Source: Sphingobacterium sp. HMA12
GTDB lineage: Bacteria > Bacteroidota > Bacteroidia > Sphingobacteriales > Sphingobacteriaceae
Direction of reading: 5' to 3'
Assembly: GCF_002933815.1 (NCBI RefSeq)
Contig: NZ_BEYR01000001.1
Span: 2,225,765 to 2,289,764 of the forward strand
DNA length: 64,000 nt
Shown: positions 1-10,789 of the stretch, in pieces
Layout of the letters: each line of letters begins with the position of its first letter
How positions within the stretch are numbered: position 1 is the first letter of the stretch
Notes under the pieces: model-generated
The model's input: the letters and a program-made list of their open reading frames with translations, nothing else
What the model was told of the DNA's origin: nothing
The model's database searches: none
Position numbers and translations under genes: made by a program

Positions 1-109
1 CCAACATCAACAACAATCAGGCTCCCATTATATTATTTTAGGGATCGTCGCTATTATTGTCATCATTTTTATATTATACAGGAGGCAAAAGAGGAAATTT
101 AATGAATAA
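1..109 (+). CDS. C-terminal fragment of a membrane protein (5' end outside window)
   Basis: An open frame enters from the left edge (first full codon at base 2) and ends at TAA 107-109. The last 35 residues are a Gln/Ser-rich stretch, a strongly hydrophobic segment of about 17 residues (Ile/Val-rich) and a basic tail with several Arg/Lys, as expected of a C-terminal transmembrane anchor with a cytoplasmic positive end. The function of the whole protein cannot be judged. It is followed directly by a hairpin terminator. Confidence 0.55.
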   Translation, partial: QHQQQSGSHYIILGIVAIIVIIFILYRRQKRKFNE

Positions 110-134
110 GGGAGATCGATTGATCTCCCTTATT
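105..134 (+). terminator. Intrinsic terminator after the partial membrane gene
   Basis: Arms 105-117 and 122-134 are perfectly complementary (13 bp, GGGAGATC core) around a 4-nt loop, followed by a T-rich stretch. The left arm overlaps the stop codon of the upstream gene. Confidence 0.75.
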
Positions 135-179
135 GTTTCTACCTAAATACAACCATTTTCTCTTTTGCCCACCTCATAC

Positions 180-1172
180 CTACTGTTTAATCGGCTCATT
201 TGTTTGCGCCAAACGTTGTGATCCGGTATTCGCAGGACAGGCAATATCATCTGTCGCGTCATAAACCAACTTTTTGCCTTTCAATTTTGTGATCAGTTCC
301 TCCGGTACATATATCTGCACTTTGGTTATGGAGTAACCGCTAGGAAAATATCGGACGTAATAACCATCGGGATGAAGTGTCCAGATACCATTAGGGACAT
401 CCGTACGAGGTTCGGCCATACCGGCCATAATCGCATACTTTTCAAACTCAGCATAAGAATAGTTGCCTGAAGAAACCAGCTGTCTGATATTATTCTCTGC
501 TTCAAATATAGTCTGCACAGCAGGTGGCATCTGATCCTTCGCTTTTTGCACAACATCAAACGGTAATATACCTAGTGCCCCTCCCTCCAATAACAACAAT
601 TGTTCTGGGCTCAATAACTTCAATGCAGTTTCCTTGACCTCGCCAGCATAGTCTATAAATTTGGTTTTGGCAATAATAGTCCACAATAACATCTGTATCG
701 ACGATTGTGAAACTTCAGGATGCCTTTCCGCACTTTTTAAGATAGCGATAACAACCTCCCTTTTTTTTCCAAGTGTTGGAGCGTACATATAACCATCACC
801 CTTGGATGGGGCATAGGTACCCGCTTTCAGACAGTAACTTTTGTTGGTCATTTCAAAATGACCTGCTTCGAGTAGATAGCCATCCTGACCATTTTTGGTT
901 AAATTTTCCAAGGGTTTATAGACGGCTGTATTCTGAAAATCGGGCATCTGTTCACCTTTCCGATTCACATCTTCAAAACTTGTGCTTATCGCATCAGGTT
1001 CCTTTAAAAGCTTGTCCAATCCCAACATTTTACTCCCTTTGGAAGCTACGGCCTTGCTGGCCTTGTCAAGCAGTCCACCAAATTGCGCATGGACTCCCTG
1101 CAAATTTAGCAAAAAGGCAAAAACGACTACTAAAGCATACGGAATGCTATTTCTTTTCATAATTGATTTCAT
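180..1172 (-). CDS. Secreted hypothetical protein
   Basis: I do not recognise a family. Of the possible starts I prefer the ATG at 1172 (a second lies at 1160), because it puts a basic residue cluster directly before a hydrophobic signal peptide ending near VHAQ; the frame stays open up to 1262 but that extension makes no sense before a signal peptide. The mature part is about 300 residues with no membrane segment: an Ala/Lys-rich helix after the signal, a central helical region with a Leu-rich run, and a C-terminal Tyr/Gly-rich part that looks like beta strands. Likely periplasmic or exported. It is divergent from the ABC-F gene. Confidence 0.7.
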   Translation of the reverse strand: MKSIMKRNSIPYALVVVFAFLLNLQGVHAQFGGLLDKASKAVASKGSKMLGLDKLLKEPDAISTSFEDVNRKGEQMPDFQNTAVYKPLENLTKNGQDGYLLEAGHFEMTNKSYCLKAGTYAPSKGDGYMYAPTLGKKREVVIAILKSAERHPEVSQSSIQMLLWTIIAKTKFIDYAGEVKETALKLLSPEQLLLLEGGALGILPFDVVQKAKDQMPPAVQTIFEAENNIRQLVSSGNYSYAEFEKYAIMAGMAEPRTDVPNGIWTLHPDGYYVRYFPSGYSITKVQIYVPEELITKLKGKKLVYDATDDIACPANTGSQRLAQTNEPIKQ

Positions 1173-1380
1173 TTCAGCGCTAGAGCCACAAAAAAGAAGC
1201 CAATTTATGGGTATAACACCCGATTCATAATTTATTAATCTGGTGCGATTCTTTTTAACCAAGTTCTCTCCCCTCCTTTAGGCCCAATTGCGGTACTTCA
1301 TAGTTTCGACAGTTGGGCTACTCACATGAAAATCCAGCTTTTACAAAAGCTAAAAGCAAGGAGATTCTGTCAGGAACTGA

Positions 1381-3054
<1,674 letters not shown>

Positions 3055-3075
3055 GATAATTTATCCCAATTTAAT

Positions 3076-3108
3076 AAAGGCTCCATAATTTATTTTATGG
3101 GGCTTTTT
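3076..3108 (+). terminator. Terminator of the ABC-F gene
   Basis: Hairpin with a GGCTCCATAA arm and a TTATGGGGCT arm (two wobble pairs), followed by TTTTTATTTAT, 22 nt after the stop codon. Confidence 0.75.
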
Positions 3109-3154
3109 ATTTATAGGTACCCCTCCTGTTTGAATCGTCGAAAATACCAAAACA

Positions 3155-3183
3155 CAAAAAAGCACTGAAGGGGGTTCAGTGCT
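3155..3183 (-). terminator. Terminator of the phosphodiesterase gene
   Basis: Perfect 9-bp stem AGCACTGAA / TTCAGTGCT (3161-3169 and 3175-3183) with a 5-nt loop; on the minus strand it is followed by six T, 33 nt downstream of the stop codon at 3216. Confidence 0.8.
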
Positions 3184-3215
3184 AATCGCGATTGATATGA
3201 AAGAATTGAGAAAGT

Positions 3216-4199
3216 CTACTGAGCGAAGGGGCTAGTCACACGCCATCCTACCTGTAACGATACGGCACAATGGTCAGATAAATCTTGCCCCGCCTTATTT
3301 TGAAAAAGTTTCTTTTGAACTTGATAGTCCTTTGCTTCAAAAACAATATGGTCATTATTACGGTAATAGATCTTATCAATTCCCTCGCAGTCATCCGTTA
3401 AGTCCAGTGCAGCCCGAGCTATAAAGTCCTGCTCATGCGAGGGTATTTGACCTTTATTTTTCAAATTCACCCATGCATCCACCAGGGTTAATTCATGCTG
3501 AAAAGAAACAATATTATCCAAAGCATACGCATAATGAGCATTGAAATCGCCCATGATTAACAAAGCTTGTCCCGCAGAATGCTTTCGAATATAATTTTTC
3601 AGTTGATTCAAATTCTTCTGGCGCGCCACCGCTGCATCAGGATCATCTTGGGCTGTCGCATGCACATTGTAAACATCAATAAAAACATCTTTCGCCAACT
3701 GGATCCGGGCATACGAAAATCCTTTAGGAGTCAAACAATCCGATCCATTACAGGCCTTCCAGCCCACCCGTTCAAAATCCTGTATAGGATATTTCGACAG
3801 TGTGCTCAATCCATCACCGAAAGGTACACCGCCCATATTTTCAGTTCGATAGCTATGCCTGTTTTTACTGTACAAAAACTTATTGTAATTAAAATCCTCC
3901 TGCACATTGACAATATCAAAAGGATTTATCAGTTCGCCGATCGAGGCAATGCTCGAAGCCCTTTCGGTCTCGGCACTTGAAATCAATTCTGGAAGACCAG
4001 CGATGTTATAGGTCAATAAACTGAGCTGCCCTTCCCGTGCGTTTGGCATATCGACATAGACCATGCTCATTGGCCTTACTTGCTTAGGCTTCAACTTGAA
4101 CCCCAACATGACACCAGCGGAAGCACAAACAAATAAAATAAGCAGCTTGCGAAGCCCTTTAAGTCTAGTTTTCCTTTCGAACAATAAATCTAATAACAT
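3216..4199 (-). CDS. Secreted or anchored endonuclease/exonuclease/phosphatase-fold hydrolase, neutral sphingomyelinase-like
   Basis: The N-terminus is basic and followed by one hydrophobic segment (about residues 18-34), a signal anchor or signal peptide. The rest has the EEP-superfamily motifs in order: TYNIAG (Asn65), VQED (Glu101), YNVHAT (His180), MGDFNA (Asp218/Asn220) and LSDHCAVS (Asp309/His310), so the metal-dependent phosphodiesterase centre looks intact. The spacing and the LPELI/NVQED context resemble bacterial sphingomyelinase C-like members more than DNA nucleases, and members of this genus contain sphingolipids, but the substrate is inferred. It is a single gene, divergent from the glycosyltransferase operon, with its own terminator. 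Confidence 0.85.
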   Translation of the reverse strand: MLLDLLFERKTRLKGLRKLLILFVCASAGVMLGFKLKPKQVRPMSMVYVDMPNAREGQLSLLTYNIAGLPELISSAETERASSIASIGELINPFDIVNVQEDFNYNKFLYSKNRHSYRTENMGGVPFGDGLSTLSKYPIQDFERVGWKACNGSDCLTPKGFSYARIQLAKDVFIDVYNVHATAQDDPDAAVARQKNLNQLKNYIRKHSAGQALLIMGDFNAHYAYALDNIVSFQHELTLVDAWVNLKNKGQIPSHEQDFIARAALDLTDDCEGIDKIYYRNNDHIVFEAKDYQVQKKLFQNKAGQDLSDHCAVSLQVGWRVTSPFAQ

Positions 4200-4220
4200 G
4201 ACTGTGTATTTTGTTCATTC

Positions 4221-4228
4221 CAAAAATA
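4221..4228 (-). promoter_or_regulatory. -7 element TATTTTTG of the phosphodiesterase gene
   Basis: Minus-strand match to TAnnTTTG, 21 nt upstream of the ATG at 4199. No clear -33 TTTG is seen. Confidence 0.45.
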
Positions 4229-4401
4229 CCGCCGCAAGATTAGATTAACGATCTTCTTAAATTAATTTTATTTATAAAAATTATTTACAAATCATTAATA
4301 ACTAATAATTTGTAAACACTTTAATGATAAAATAGTAATACTAAAATAGCTTTTGAGTTACGCTTTTCAAATATTTTTATGAAACCCCTAATTAAAATAA
4401 A

Positions 4402-5577
4402 ATGAGAAAGGTAGCCTTTTTTACAGAAATACTCGTTGAAGATTTCGACGGTGCATCTCGCACAATGTTTCAGCTCATAAATCGTATTGACCAACAAAAT
4501 TTCAACTACTTCTTTATTTACGGTGGCGGCCCAGCACAATTTCGGGACTTTCTTTCTTACAAAGTTCCCACATTTAAAATACCTGTCAATGATGATTATT
4601 GTCTGGCCATTCCGCAGCTCATCAAAAAAAAGCTCGAACAGGCATTGGATGAATTTGCACCGGACATCATTCATATTGCAACCCCTTCACTCCTTGGATT
4701 CTTTGCATTGAATTATGCCAAACGTAAAAATATACCGGTATTAACTATATACCATACCCATTTCATCTCCTACATTGCGTATTATTTCAAAAATATGTTA
4801 CCTCTGGTCAAACCCACAGAGCAATGGATAAAACGCGCAATGAATAATTTCTACAATAAATGTGATATCATCTATGTACCCACAAAATCTATCTTAACTG
4901 AACTCCAGCAAATTGGCCTTCAACAAGATGGATTAAAACTCTGGCAAAGAGGTATTGATACGCAGTTATTTACGCCCACGAAAAAGAATACGAGTTATAT
5001 CCAACAAGTGACCAAAAATGAAAAACCAACCGTGCTATTTGTGAGCCGGATCGTTTGGGAAAAAAATATCAAAACCCTGATTGACATTTACCAGCAAATA
5101 CAGGCTCAAAAACTGGACTACAATTTTATTGTCGTCGGTGAAGGAACAGCAAAGTCAACTGCGATGCAGGAAATGCCCGATGCTATTTTTTTGGGAAAAA
5201 AGACACATCAGGAACTTGCTGTACTGTACGCATCAGCAGATGTGTTTGTCTTCCCTTCGGTTTCAGAAACTTATGGCAATGTTGTTGTCGAAGCATTGGC
5301 TTCGGGCTTGCCTTGCGTGATAGCAGATGGCGGCGGTTCAGCATCGCTGATTCAGCATGGTGTAAGTGGATTTAAATGCCAGCCCGAAAATGCGGCTGGA
5401 TATGTATACTATGTCAAGAAAATCCTGTCTGACACAACGCTAAAAAGGAACCTGATTACAGCGGGACTTTCTTATGTTGGCCAATTAGACTGGTCCCGGC
5501 TATCCCAACAATACTTTGACGACATTGAATTACTGGCTGATAAAACACAGGACGCAGAACTCGCATGGGCAAATTAA
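4402..5577 (+). CDS. Glycosyltransferase family 4 (GT-B)
   Basis: 391-aa GT-B enzyme without a signal peptide or membrane spans. The N-terminal domain starts with VAFFTEI and a DGASR loop, as in GT4 enzymes that glycosylate lipids (MgtA/PimB/SqdX type). The C-terminal nucleotide-sugar half has VSRIVWEKN followed by the E-x7-E motif (about Glu289 and Glu297, in SETYGNVVVEA). It is the first gene of a three-gene operon: its end overlaps the UPF0104 gene by 13 bp. With that flippase-like partner, a role in glycolipid or envelope glycan synthesis is likely, but donor and acceptor are unknown. Confidence 0.9.
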   Translation: MRKVAFFTEILVEDFDGASRTMFQLINRIDQQNFNYFFIYGGGPAQFRDFLSYKVPTFKIPVNDDYCLAIPQLIKKKLEQALDEFAPDIIHIATPSLLGFFALNYAKRKNIPVLTIYHTHFISYIAYYFKNMLPLVKPTEQWIKRAMNNFYNKCDIIYVPTKSILTELQQIGLQQDGLKLWQRGIDTQLFTPTKKNTSYIQQVTKNEKPTVLFVSRIVWEKNIKTLIDIYQQIQAQKLDYNFIVVGEGTAKSTAMQEMPDAIFLGKKTHQELAVLYASADVFVFPSVSETYGNVVVEALASGLPCVIADGGGSASLIQHGVSGFKCQPENAAGYVYYVKKILSDTTLKRNLITAGLSYVGQLDWSRLSQQYFDDIELLADKTQDAELAWAN

Positions 5578-6566
5578 TAACATCCTGTCGGATAATCAAA
5601 GCCACCTTTTTAGTATTGATCCTGACATCCATGGTAATTTTCCTAGCACACAGCGATCTTTCTGCCTTGAAAAGAGAACTGTCAGCTATTGGTTATCGCT
5701 TTATCACGATCCTTTTAACAACCTTAGTGGCCTATTGCTTCGGAACCTTGGCCTGGTGGGTTTGTCTGAGAGCCTCAAAAAAACAGATCAACCTAATCGA
5801 GCTTTTCGCAGTGCGTCAAATCGGTGAAACGGTCGGACTTTTCAATCCCACGAGCATCATCGGCGGAGATCTGCTTAAAGCCCAATTGCTAACCCGTTAT
5901 GATATCCCATTGCAGCAAGGACTTAATGCTGTCACCATCTCACGTATCACAGCCATACTCTCGCAGTTAAGCCTTTTCTTGCTTGCAATGATCTGGCTGA
6001 TGCTTTCTCCGCTAAAAAAAGAAGTTATCCGATCTACGGGACCTGCAGTCTATGCCCTCTGTATGATCCTGTTCCTGTTTATTATTTTTATATTCTATTG
6101 GCTCGTATCCACCAAAGCGCCGCCAGCACAAATACACGTCAATACATCATTGCTATTAAAAGCGAAAAATGAGATCCAGAAATTGCTTTGGAACACAAAA
6201 AACTTTTACCAGCAGCAAAATAAAGTATTTTGGTATTCCTATTTGCTATTTGCATTACATTGGTTAATTGGAAGCCTGGAATTCTACCTGATCTTAAAAT
6301 TTCTGACTATTGATGTCAAAGTAATCCATGGGCTGATCCTGGATATGAGTGTAATTATTTTCAAAAGTGCCGGTGCATTTATTCCGGGGCAACTTGGCGT
6401 TGAAGAAATCTCAAACAAATTACTACTTAGCATGATCGGAATTTCAGGTGGGAGCATATGGTTAAGTGTTTCCCTCCTGCGCCGTAGCCGTCAGCTATTC
6501 TGGACTGCAGTTGGTGCAATATTTTATCTCTGTATCAAAAGAAAAAATCTACATGTTATCATCTGA
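5565..6566 (+). CDS. UPF0104 / LPG-synthase-type integral membrane protein
   Basis: 333-aa polytopic membrane protein with about 7-8 hydrophobic segments. It has the family hallmarks of the lysylphosphatidylglycerol synthase/flippase-like membrane domain: a first TM helix, a polar segment with RQIGETVGLFNPTSIIGGD at about residues 85-103, and a late GAFIPGQLGVEE segment. The soluble aminoacyl-transfer domain of MprF is missing, so it is the stand-alone membrane form, often found beside glycosyltransferases and thought to move or present lipid substrates. It overlaps the gene before by 13 bp and the gene after by 14 bp, indicating translational coupling. Confidence 0.88.
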   Translation: MGKLITSCRIIKATFLVLILTSMVIFLAHSDLSALKRELSAIGYRFITILLTTLVAYCFGTLAWWVCLRASKKQINLIELFAVRQIGETVGLFNPTSIIGGDLLKAQLLTRYDIPLQQGLNAVTISRITAILSQLSLFLLAMIWLMLSPLKKEVIRSTGPAVYALCMILFLFIIFIFYWLVSTKAPPAQIHVNTSLLLKAKNEIQKLLWNTKNFYQQQNKVFWYSYLLFALHWLIGSLEFYLILKFLTIDVKVIHGLILDMSVIIFKSAGAFIPGQLGVEEISNKLLLSMIGISGGSIWLSVSLLRRSRQLFWTAVGAIFYLCIKRKNLHVII

Positions 6567-7746
6567 AATAGAAATCTTATTTGTTAGCCATAAATATCCG
6601 CCCGCGGTCGGCGGAATGGAAAAACAGAGCTTTGAGCTCATTAATAATGTGGCACTCTATCTAAAAGTACATACCATCGTTTATGATAATAAAGAATCCA
6701 TTCTGAGTTTTTTCTTTCATTTAAACCGACGTATCCTATCAAAAGTCAACGATAATCCCCGCATTAAGCTCATCCATTTTAATGACGGTTTAATTGCTGC
6801 TTTGGCCTCTTTTCACAAGGGATATAGCCATCTGAAAAGAGTCGTCACCCTTCATGGCCTTGATGTGGTTTTTCCATTTCCTTATTTTCAACGCCGGGTA
6901 ATCCCCCGCTTCAATGTTTTTGACCGGATTATAACAGTGAGCCAGGCAACTGCCCAAGCCGCTCAATCACGTGGAATTGATGCCTTCAGAATCTCAGTTA
7001 TCCCAAATGGTGTAGATCCAGCGCCTCCCAGCACTGATCTAATACCCGATAATAACCCAGATTTTACCGCAACTGAGCATCATAACTCAAAAGGAAATAC
7101 TAGTCCTCTACCTTATTTTATCACCTTAGGAAGACCCGTAAGGCGCAAAGGGTTTTCGTGGCTTATGGAACATGTCATTCCCGCAATTCAGGGCAATTTC
7201 AAGCTTGTTATGGTAGGGCCGTTTGATCATACCCCCACGCCAAAAGAACGGTTACTCAACTTATTGCCTGACAATCTTTATCATCTGTTTACCCTATTTC
7301 TTGGGTATCCAACAGATCAGCAGGATATGCGCAAATTATTGAAGGCATATCCCGAACAAATCCAGCATCTGGGAAAGGTTTCCTTTGCTCAATTAAAACA
7401 GCTTCTCGCAGGAGCTCAAGCTTTTCTGATGCCCAATATCCAAGTACCCGGAGATATGGAAGGCTTCGGATTGGTCTGTCTGGAAGCATCTGCCGCGGGC
7501 ACCGTTGTTGTCGCGGCCAAACTGGAAGGGATCACCAGCGCCATTACACATAATCACAATGGCCTTCTGCTTGCTAGCCGAGACACTCAAGCATGGATAA
7601 TACAGCTACAGTCCATTTTGGACCATCCGGATTATTACGAAAAACTGGGGCAGAAATTCAAACGAAATACGAGCAGAGCGTTCAGCTGGGACATTATGGC
7701 CAGAAATTACTGTCAGACCTTCGTCGAACTGTGCCAAAACCCTTAA
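6553..7746 (+). CDS. Glycosyltransferase family 4 (GT-B)
   Basis: 397 aa from the ATG at 6553, chosen because it gives the family start ILFVSHKYPPAVGG, whereas the frame upstream only reads through the end of the UPF0104 gene. Other GT4 signs: HGLD motif after the first domain, a GRPVRRKG loop at the start of the second domain, and the E-x7-E motif in EGFGLVCLEASAAG. Compared with the first GT4 of the operon it has an insert of about 25 residues before the second domain and a long loop after it, so the two enzymes probably add different sugars. Last gene of the operon; its stop lies 13 nt from the stop of the convergent hydroxylase. Confidence 0.9.
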   Translation: MLSSEIEILFVSHKYPPAVGGMEKQSFELINNVALYLKVHTIVYDNKESILSFFFHLNRRILSKVNDNPRIKLIHFNDGLIAALASFHKGYSHLKRVVTLHGLDVVFPFPYFQRRVIPRFNVFDRIITVSQATAQAAQSRGIDAFRISVIPNGVDPAPPSTDLIPDNNPDFTATEHHNSKGNTSPLPYFITLGRPVRRKGFSWLMEHVIPAIQGNFKLVMVGPFDHTPTPKERLLNLLPDNLYHLFTLFLGYPTDQQDMRKLLKAYPEQIQHLGKVSFAQLKQLLAGAQAFLMPNIQVPGDMEGFGLVCLEASAAGTVVVAAKLEGITSAITHNHNGLLLASRDTQAWIIQLQSILDHPDYYEKLGQKFKRNTSRAFSWDIMARNYCQTFVELCQNP

Positions 7747-7759
7747 CAAAACAATAGGT

Positions 7760-8989
7760 TTAGTCCTTCGACAAATGAAGAATTCGTTCGTAATGATATT
7801 TTGCCGGTCTATAGAAGATGAGCTGCATCATCGTAATTGTAAAGAGAACAAGCAGTGCCGGAAACGAAAAAAAAGTAATTGTTATAAACAGCAATACCAG
7901 AAATAGCCGCAGCATTTCGAGTGGAAAAACCCATTTTTCATGCTCCAGCAATCCCCCGACACAGATGACACTACACAGGATGAAGAGCCCCCCTAATGAC
8001 AATTGTACACTATTTTGGTAGTTACCGTAAAGCAAAAAGAAAAACAGAAGTCCCATCGTTGACATCGATTGGAAAAAAATATATCGGCTCAGGTGTTTTC
8101 CATGAACCCGAGATTTAGTTCCCGCAAAAATCTTCTGCTCCAATTCCGCCCGAATTTCAGGTTGTATATCATCGGGACGGCCAAATATGCTGCGCATTTT
8201 GTTTTTAAATCCCACCGCGCGCTTAAAAGACAGCCCTATTTCAAAAAGATAGTGAAAATGTTGCCAAAGAAAAGTATACCGACGGATTGGTTTGGTCAAT
8301 CCATAGATGCAAGGCTCCGCGCTTTGTTCTGCAATAAAAGTTCCGAACATTTTATCCCAGATGATCAAAATATCACCATAGTTCTTGTCCAGATAAAGCT
8401 CGTTACTGCTATGATGTACACGGTGATGTGATGGTGTGACAAGTATTTTTTCAAAAATACCCAGATTACCCACGGTTTGGGTATGGGAGAAAAATGGATA
8501 TACCCCATTCACCAATAAGATTGCGGTCATCATAAAAGGCGGAAAACCCAAAAGCGGGATAAAAGCCCAGAATAAGGAGCGAAATACCGCCTGAAATATG
8601 GTAATCCTGGCAGCGACAGTAAAATTATAGTCTTCACTTTGATGGTGAACCACATGCGCCGCCCATAGTAGGTTGATCTCATGACTATATCGATGATACC
8701 AATACCACAAAAAATCCGTAAATAGAAAAAGTATGATCCAGGTCCAAAGGTTCGCTTCGATATGGAAAATTGCAAAATTCTGATAGACCCACACGAAAAA
8801 AAAATAGAACAGGCTAACAGAAAACATATCGCACATACGTTCAACAATACCAACGTTTAGATTAGAGATTGATTCATCAAATGTATAGTATCGCTTTTGT
8901 TTCTTCAGACTATACCAATATTCCAACAGCATCAACACCAAAAACAAAGGGATAATAAAAGCTAAAAAATTAAGTCTTCCTGTATGCAT
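7760..8989 (-). CDS. Sterol desaturase / fatty acid hydroxylase superfamily membrane protein
   Basis: 409 aa from the ATG at 8989; the frame is open to 9073 but the upstream part carries no family sequence. It is a di-iron membrane oxygenase with the three His boxes in order: HRYSH (99-103), HVVHH (112-116) and HHRVHH (188-193). Hydrophobic segments flank the boxes and three or four more TM helices fill the C-terminus, an arrangement also seen in alkylglycerol monooxygenase-like bacterial members. The likely substrate is a lipid acyl or sphingoid chain, but the family spans sterols, carotenoids and ether lipids, so this is inference. It is a monocistronic gene convergent to the GT operon. Confidence 0.87.
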   Translation of the reverse strand: MHTGRLNFLAFIIPLFLVLMLLEYWYSLKKQKRYYTFDESISNLNVGIVERMCDMFSVSLFYFFFVWVYQNFAIFHIEANLWTWIILFLFTDFLWYWYHRYSHEINLLWAAHVVHHQSEDYNFTVAARITIFQAVFRSLFWAFIPLLGFPPFMMTAILLVNGVYPFFSHTQTVGNLGIFEKILVTPSHHRVHHSSNELYLDKNYGDILIIWDKMFGTFIAEQSAEPCIYGLTKPIRRYTFLWQHFHYLFEIGLSFKRAVGFKNKMRSIFGRPDDIQPEIRAELEQKIFAGTKSRVHGKHLSRYIFFQSMSTMGLLFFFLLYGNYQNSVQLSLGGLFILCSVICVGGLLEHEKWVFPLEMLRLFLVLLFITITFFSFPALLVLFTITMMQLIFYRPAKYHYERILHLSKD

Positions 8990-9114
8990 GCGACACTTAT
9001 TTTGAACTAATAACTTCTTTGTAACGACTAGCTTATAGCCGTAAATCTCAAAAAATATTTTATTATTTAACAATCAAGTCCCGATCAGGTTTTCATTTTA
9101 TGCCCTTCTGGAAA

Positions 9115-9152
9115 TAAAAAAGCCCCCAAAAAGTAAAATTCCTTTTGAGGGC
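9115..9152 (-). terminator. Terminator of the Emr-type efflux operon
   Basis: Stem GCCCCCAAAA / TTTTGAGGGC (9122-9131 and 9143-9152, one mismatch), followed on the minus strand by a T-run, about 50 nt after the stop of the pump gene. Confidence 0.75.
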
Positions 9153-9203
9153 CAATAAAACGATATAAAATTCTGCGCTGATGGCTTCTAATCCACACAG
9201 CGA

Positions 9204-10787
9204 TTAGTGCACGCTTGACATATCAATCTGCGTCTTGCCTTGTTTGATCATCAGTACAAAAGGTACACAGATCAAAAATACAACTCCCAAATAGAGAAAT
9301 ACATCCATGTAAGACAGTACGGTTGCCTGCTTCATGACACTCATGTCCAATATTTGGTGCGCTTTGGCCAATGCCTCATTTGGAGCAAAGCCTTTCGCCT
9401 GAAAACTCATCTGCAGCTGCTGCACACGCTGTTGTACCTCAAATTTACTCGGATCCAAGTTGGCAACTAAGTCAACACGGTGCTTTTGAGAGTCACGCGC
9501 GATAAAAGTTGTGATCAGTGCAATACCAAATGAACCACCCAACTGACGCATCATACCCGTAAATGCCGCTCCCTCACCGATAGATTTACCATGAAGGGTC
9601 GAAAGGGATAAAGTCATTACAGGAACAAAGAGTAAACCCAAACCTACCCCACGAAGGATAAGCGGCCAAAACATATGTTCAGATCCCGTATCGTTGGTCA
9701 TTAGACTATACATCCAAAAACAAAAACCAAAGAAGATACTCAATCCAACCGCAACCATATACTTCTGCGGAACACCATTCTGGATCATTTTACCAATAAA
9801 TGGCATCATGATCCCGGTCATAATCGAACTTGGCAATAACAATAGACCAGCATCCGTTGCCGTCCAACCCAATATCGATTGCGTATAGATCGGGATAATA
9901 AAGGTCGATCCAAATAAGCCAAAACCGAGTATAAAACTCATCACCACCCCTACCTGTAAATTCTTATCACGCAATACCCTCAGGTTAACAATAGGTTTGT
10001 CATAAACCAGCTCCCGCCAGATGAAGAACAATAGCCCGAATACAGATAATATGGACAGACCTAAGATTAATGGATCATCAAACCAATCATCCTGTTGGCC
10101 ATGTTCCAGCACAAACTGAAGTGAACCAATAAACATGATTAAAAAGATCACGCCGAACCAATCCACCTCCTTTGCCGATTGCTTTTGGCTATATTTCGGA
10201 CTACGAACAAAGGACAAGGTCAGCAAAGTAGCTATAATTCCCAATGGTACATTTATGTAAAAAATATAAGGCCAAGAGAAGTTGTCTATGATATAACCAC
10301 CCAAGGGCGGGCCCAATGTAGGTCCAATAATAACCCCCATACCGTAAATAGCCTGTGCCATACTACGTTTCTCTTTGGGGTAACTTTCTGTGATAATGGT
10401 CTGTGCGGTCACTAGTAAGGCTCCCCCACCCATCCCTTGCAGAAAGCGAAATGCGACAAGCTCCCAGATATTGGTCGCGTTGCCACACAAAAATGAAGAT
10501 ATTGTAAATATGACAATTGACGCCGCAAAGTAATTACGTCTTCCAAACTGTTGGGACAACCAACTCGTCATCGGAATCACAATTACGTTAGCAATGGCAT
10601 AAGCCGTAATAACCCAGGCCACGTCTGTCAATGTTGCCCCTAACGATCCTTTCATATCGTTTAAGGCCACATTCACAATCGTCGTATCCACGATTTCCAG
10701 CAAGGCACAGAGCACGGCTGTAATCGTAATGACTACGCGTCGAAAACCATATTCAACCAGACTATCTTGTTGATTTAAATTTTCCAT
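9204..10787 (-). CDS. MFS drug efflux pump, DHA2 (EmrB/QacA) family
   Basis: 527 aa, about 14 TM helices as in the DHA2 family. Visible motifs: an early acidic residue in TM1 (LLEIVDTTIVNVAL), motif A-like WLSQQFGRRNYF, RFLQGMGGGAL, and the motif C stretch GPTLGPPLGG. It exchanges protons for drugs in the inner membrane and depends on the EmrA-type adaptor encoded immediately upstream (2-nt gap) and the TolC-type channel before that. Last gene of a TetR-OMF-adaptor-pump operon; substrates unknown. Confidence 0.93.
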   Translation of the reverse strand: MENLNQQDSLVEYGFRRVVITITAVLCALLEIVDTTIVNVALNDMKGSLGATLTDVAWVITAYAIANVIVIPMTSWLSQQFGRRNYFAASIVIFTISSFLCGNATNIWELVAFRFLQGMGGGALLVTAQTIITESYPKEKRSMAQAIYGMGVIIGPTLGPPLGGYIIDNFSWPYIFYINVPLGIIATLLTLSFVRSPKYSQKQSAKEVDWFGVIFLIMFIGSLQFVLEHGQQDDWFDDPLILGLSILSVFGLLFFIWRELVYDKPIVNLRVLRDKNLQVGVVMSFILGFGLFGSTFIIPIYTQSILGWTATDAGLLLLPSSIMTGIMMPFIGKMIQNGVPQKYMVAVGLSIFFGFCFWMYSLMTNDTGSEHMFWPLILRGVGLGLLFVPVMTLSLSTLHGKSIGEGAAFTGMMRQLGGSFGIALITTFIARDSQKHRVDLVANLDPSKFEVQQRVQQLQMSFQAKGFAPNEALAKAHQILDMSVMKQATVLSYMDVFLYLGVVFLICVPFVLMIKQGKTQIDMSSVH

Positions 10788-10789
10788 AG

